Source: Bradyrhizobium algeriense (GTDB lineage: Bacteria; Pseudomonadota; Alphaproteobacteria; Rhizobiales; Xanthobacteraceae). Taken from it: a stretch of DNA of 64,000 bases. The position numbers and the translations under genes are program-made. The notes below the pieces were generated by a model. That model worked only from the letters and a program-made list of their open reading frames with translations, was not told the origin of the DNA and made no database searches. Positions 62,482 through 64,000 of this stretch are shown in pieces (position 1 is the first letter of the stretch; every line of letters begins with the position of its first letter). The DNA is taken from positions 806,001 through 870,000 of the forward strand of contig NZ_JAZHRV010000001.1 of NCBI RefSeq assembly GCF_036924595.1, given 5' to 3'.

Positions 62482-64000
62482 GTGCCAGTGAAGACAAGCT
62501 GTCCGTATTGCGGCGTCGGCTGCGGCGTCATCGCTGACAGGGATGCCTCGGGCGCCGTTACCGTTCGGGGCGATCCGCTTCATCCCGCCAATTTCGGACG
62601 GCTATGCGCGAAAGGCTCGGCACTGGCCGAGACCATCGGTCTCGAGGGGCGGCTGCTCGCTCCCGTGGTCAACGGCCAGGAAACGAGCTGGGATACGGCG
62701 CTCGATCATGTCGCGGAGGGCTTTGCCAGAATCGTCCGCGAGCACGGGCCGGATTCGGTCGCTTTCTATGTCTCCGGCCAGATTCTGACCGAGGACTATT
62801 ACGTCATCAACAAGCTCGCCAAGGGTTTTATCGGCACCGCCAACATCGACACCAATTCCCGGCTGTGCATGGCGTCGAGCGTGGCGGGGCACAAGCGCGC
62901 GTTCGGCAGCGACACCGTTCCGGGCTGCTATGAGGATCTCGAAACCGCCGACCTTCTGGTGCTCGTCGGCTCCAATGCCGCCTGGTGCCATCCGATCCTT
63001 TACCAACGCATGGTGGCCGCAAAGGCCAATAATCCTGCCTGCCGCATCGTCGTCATCGATCCGCGGCGAACTGCAACCTGCGACGGCGCCGATCTGCACC
63101 TGCCGCTTCGCTCGGGCAGCGATTCGGTGCTGTTCAACGGGTTGCTCGCGCATCTCGCGTCCAGCAACGCCATCGACCGCGCGTTTGTGGATGAATCCAC
63201 CACCGGCGCCGAAGCCGCGTTGCAACAGGTCGCCGGCCAGACGGTCGCGCAGACTGCCGACATCTGCGGCTTGGCCGAGGGCGCGGTGGCGTTGTTCTTC
63301 GACTGGTTCGCGAAAACCGAGCGGGTCGTCACGCTTTATTCGCAGGGCGTCAACCAGTCGAGCAGCGGCGTCGACAAGGTCAATGCGATCATCAACTGTC
63401 ATTTGTTGACGGGGCGTATCGGGCGACCCGGTATGGGCCCGTTCTCGTTGACCGGACAACCCAACGCCATGGGCGGCCGGGAAGTCGGCGGGTTGGCCAA
63501 TCAATTGGCCGCCCACATGGAGATCGAAAACCCGCGACACCGCGACATCGTGCAGCGCTTCTGGCAGTCGCCAATTATCGCGGACAAGCAGGGCCTCAAG
63601 GCCGTCGACATGTTCGACGCGATCGCCGATCAGCGCATCAAGGCGGTCTGGATCATGTCCACCAATCCGGTGGTCAGCCTGCCGGATGCCGATCGCGTGC
63701 GCCGCGCGCTCGATGCGTGCGAGCTCGTCGTCGTCTCCGACTGCATGCGCCATACCGACACCACGCGTCATGCGCACGTACTGCTGCCGGCGCTGACGTG
63801 GGGCGAGAAGGACGGTACCGTCACCAACTCCGAACGCCGCATCTCCCGGCAACGGCGATTCCTGCCCGCGCCCGGCGCTGCAAGGGCCGATTGGCAGACC
63901 GTCTGCGACGTCGCGCAGCGCATGGGTTTTTCGGGGTTCGACTATCCGAACGCTGCCGCGATCTTCCGCGAGCACGCGAGACTCTCCAGTTTCGAGAATG
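62482..64000 (+). CDS. Assimilatory nitrate reductase catalytic subunit, 3' end beyond window
   Basis: Starts at a GTG at 62482, 12 bases after nirD, and is open for 506 codons to the window end. The N-terminal [4Fe-4S] motif CPYCGVGCGV is followed by LCAKGSALAETIGLEGRLLA, then molybdopterin-binding sequence (YVSGQILTEDYYVINKLAKG, NSRLCMASSVAGHKRAFGSD, PGCYEDLETADLLVLVGSNA, GRIGRPGMGPFSLTGQPNAM, GGREVGGLANQLA). Reduces nitrate to nitrite, which NirBD takes on to ammonium. Probably nasC/nasA type; subunit composition cannot be judged without the C-terminus. Confidence 0.95.
   Translation, partial: MPVKTSCPYCGVGCGVIADRDASGAVTVRGDPLHPANFGRLCAKGSALAETIGLEGRLLAPVVNGQETSWDTALDHVAEGFARIVREHGPDSVAFYVSGQILTEDYYVINKLAKGFIGTANIDTNSRLCMASSVAGHKRAFGSDTVPGCYEDLETADLLVLVGSNAAWCHPILYQRMVAAKANNPACRIVVIDPRRTATCDGADLHLPLRSGSDSVLFNGLLAHLASSNAIDRAFVDESTTGAEAALQQVAGQTVAQTADICGLAEGAVALFFDWFAKTERVVTLYSQGVNQSSSGVDKVNAIINCHLLTGRIGRPGMGPFSLTGQPNAMGGREVGGLANQLAAHMEIENPRHRDIVQRFWQSPIIADKQGLKAVDMFDAIADQRIKAVWIMSTNPVVSLPDADRVRRALDACELVVVSDCMRHTDTTRHAHVLLPALTWGEKDGTVTNSERRISRQRRFLPAPGAARADWQTVCDVAQRMGFSGFDYPNAAAIFREHARLSSFEN

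Noticed and set aside
62602..63975. 457-residue minus-strand frame opposite the nitrate reductase gene
   Set aside because: Antisense shadow of a clear molybdoenzyme gene; no domain and no ribosome binding site.

Overview
The window looks like chromosomal DNA of a GC-rich alphaproteobacterium of the Bradyrhizobium / Rhodopseudomonas / Afipia group (Nitrobacteraceae). The basis is protein resemblance by eye (urease, NirBD, DUF6894, DUF1269, HdeD, the MCDYSLHAV-type protein) and base composition; no database search was run. I saw no rRNA, tRNA, CRISPR array, phage genes or intact insertion sequence.

Region 1 (1-4.8 kb) is a minus-strand set of redox/detoxification genes (zinc-less MDR reductase AcuI-type, DUF2147 protein, SDR, alpha/beta hydrolase, quinone oxidoreductase) facing a plus-strand HxlR regulator. 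A 34-bp near-identical sequence lies at both ends of the divergent intergenic region. The hydrolase and DUF2147 genes are frameshifted as sequenced.

Region 2 (5-21 kb) is a stress and envelope region in strong decay. It holds remnants of a P-type ATPase, a glutaminase, a GntP-type permease, an AI-2E-type permease, an ArcD-type antiporter and a DUF992 gene, plus an HdeD gene whose 3' end is replaced by a Cys-repeat secreted protein. Intact genes among them include an RND efflux pair, a second HdeD-DUF992 pair, a Tat-exported Trp/Gly/Arg-rich repeat protein, two DUF1269 proteins, a Bax-inhibitor-1 homologue and several small membrane proteins. The mix (HdeD, glutaminase, amino-acid antiporter) suggests a former acid-stress island.

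Region 3 (21.9-25.8 kb) has a histidine kinase, two NarL/FixJ response regulators and a protein of the bacterial archaeo-eukaryotic release factor type.

Region 4 (26-38.7 kb) is a urea and nickel block: GntP permease, urea transporter and ureD-G-F-E-C-B-A reading leftward, then a NiCoT nickel permease, a TonB-dependent receptor and a DUF4198 periplasmic protein reading rightward. A perfect NikR-type operator (GTATGA-N16-TCATAC) lies just upstream of the TonB receptor, so receptor plus DUF4198 are probably a nickel import pair feeding urease.

Region 5 (39-48.5 kb) is a catabolic cluster: LysR regulator, spermidine/putrescine-type ABC transporter, two DAO-family flavoproteins, a small [2Fe-2S] protein, an FAD/BFD protein and a RidA protein. 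It resembles opine oxidase / HcnABC-type dehydrogenases of N-substituted amino acids.

Region 6 (48.7-56 kb) has a Gre-type factor, a HerA/FtsK-like ATPase, small conserved proteins, an HtrA-family protein whose catalytic serine is alanine, and a succinate-semialdehyde dehydrogenase.

Region 7 (56-64 kb) is nitrate assimilation: a fused PP2C phosphatase / Ser-Thr kinase and a nitrate/nitrite MFS transporter on the minus strand, then nirB, nirD and the start of the assimilatory nitrate reductase gene on the plus strand, with a candidate sigma-54 promoter.
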